A DNA stretch of 64,000 nt from Vibrio chagasii (GTDB lineage Bacteria > Pseudomonadota > Gammaproteobacteria > Enterobacterales > Vibrionaceae), in NCBI GenBank assembly GCA_041879415.1, contig CP090851.1, positions 1,240,001 to 1,304,000 of the forward strand, given 5' to 3'. Positions within the stretch are counted from its first letter, which is position 1. Every line of letters starts with the position of its first letter. Under the pieces are notes generated by a model, which saw only the letters and a program-made list of their open reading frames with translations, was not told the origin of the DNA and made no database searches. Position numbers and translations under genes: made by a program. Below are positions 63,648 through 64,000 of this stretch, in pieces.

Positions 63648-64000
63648 TACTCCTAAACCAAATGAAGTTTGGCTGTTAATAGACAGCCAAACATTTGGTG
63701 GTATTGAAACCCATGTCATCGAGCTTGCACTCGGTTTACTTAAGTATCAGTGTGAAACCAGAGTGGTCCTGCTTACCAAGTTTGCCCCTCTCCCTCCTAT
63801 CGTAACGCGACTAACTGAGCTAGATATTCCTTTTAGTCACCTTAGCGAATTAGCGTCTAATCAAACCAACGCACTTTCTCAGCTCAAACAAGCGATAGAG
63901 CACTATCATCCTTCCCATATCCACGCCCATGGATACAAGGCAAGCATAGTAAGTAAGTTTGTAAAACTGGTGAGTATAAGCCCTTCAAAGCCACGTCAAA
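63628..64000 (+). CDS. sypH: Glycosyltransferase family 4, SypH-like, cut by the window end
   Basis: Partial gene, 124 codons in the window with no stop. The N-terminal GT4 domain reads NEVWLLIDSQTFGGIETHVIELALGLLK, with the typical GGIETHVIELA block, then PSHIHAHGYKASIVSKFVKL. Starts ATG at 63628, 20 bp inside sypG, so translation is coupled. Likely builds the exopolysaccharide repeat unit. Not visible as a closed frame because its end lies past 64000. Confidence 0.83.
   Translation, partial: MSAIKPSTPKPNEVWLLIDSQTFGGIETHVIELALGLLKYQCETRVVLLTKFAPLPPIVTRLTELDIPFSHLSELASNQTNALSQLKQAIEHYHPSHIHAHGYKASIVSKFVKLVSISPSKPRQ

Noticed and set aside
1..64000. CRISPR arrays, tRNA/rRNA, insertion sequences, prophage or integron repeats
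   Set aside because: Scanned by eye on both strands; no direct-repeat arrays, no transposase or integrase frames and no tRNA-like folds were found.

Overview
The window is about 64 kb of chromosome from a marine gamma-proteobacterium, almost certainly a Vibrio. I infer this from the GC content (roughly mid-40s %), a NorM-type MATE pump next to riboflavin synthase, small families typical of Vibrionaceae (DUF2960, DUF3802, DUF3305/3306), a syp-type exopolysaccharide locus, and very E. coli-like CydAB. The Splendidus clade is plausible, but the sequence alone does not prove it. I see no rRNA, tRNA, insertion sequence, prophage or CRISPR array. Protein identities come from recognised motifs and remembered families; no database search was run.

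Layout. 1-1.7 kb: ammonium transporter with NtrC/sigma-54-like signals. 1.7-11.9 kb: formate dehydrogenase (Fdh) block, made of a leftward operon (small membrane protein, cytochrome b, Fe-S subunit, Mo/W catalytic subunit, TAT-target peptide, TorD-like chaperone, large ferredoxin), then DUF3306/DUF3305, with fdhD divergent. 12.3-15.8 kb: bufferin/HvfA-type RiPP operon (periplasmic metallo-beta-lactamase-fold protein, Cys-containing precursor, MNIO enzyme, DUF2063 partner, DoxX protein). 16-18.8 kb: cydAB plus a 34-residue cydX. 19-32.8 kb: two chemoreceptors, an ABC-F ATPase, a membrane ATPase-like protein paired with an MscS channel, an orphan lipoprotein, and a histidine kinase/sigma-54 activator pair. 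33-37.9 kb: tupABC-mobA-mobB/moeA (tungstate uptake and Mo/W cofactor synthesis). 38-53.1 kb: mixed housekeeping and accessory genes. 53.4-64 kb: syp-like biofilm locus (STAS, OmpA, SLBB exporter, CpsD-like, then HPt, SypG-like activator, glycosyltransferase), split by a glycine-betaine-type ABC transporter.

How the parts fit. The strongest regulatory result is a set of well-spaced sigma-54 (-24/-12) promoters in front of tupA, the fdh operon, DUF3305-DUF3306 and, less perfectly, fdhD. Nearby inverted repeats resemble GNGACATTTTGTCNC. The sigma-54 activator encoded beside tupA is the obvious candidate to bind them. This would be one two-component circuit controlling tungstate import, cofactor maturation, enzyme synthesis and sulfur insertion for Fdh. 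A second sigma-54 circuit is visible at the syp locus: two TTCTCA-N3-TG sites and a canonical -24/-12 element precede the STAS gene, and the activator gene lies 9 kb downstream.

Other points of interest are the MBL-fold gene fused into the bufferin operon, the 781-residue ATPase-like protein with an altered P-loop coupled to an MscS channel, and a syp locus in which sypE and sypF are not seen and a stand-alone HPt protein sits before sypG.
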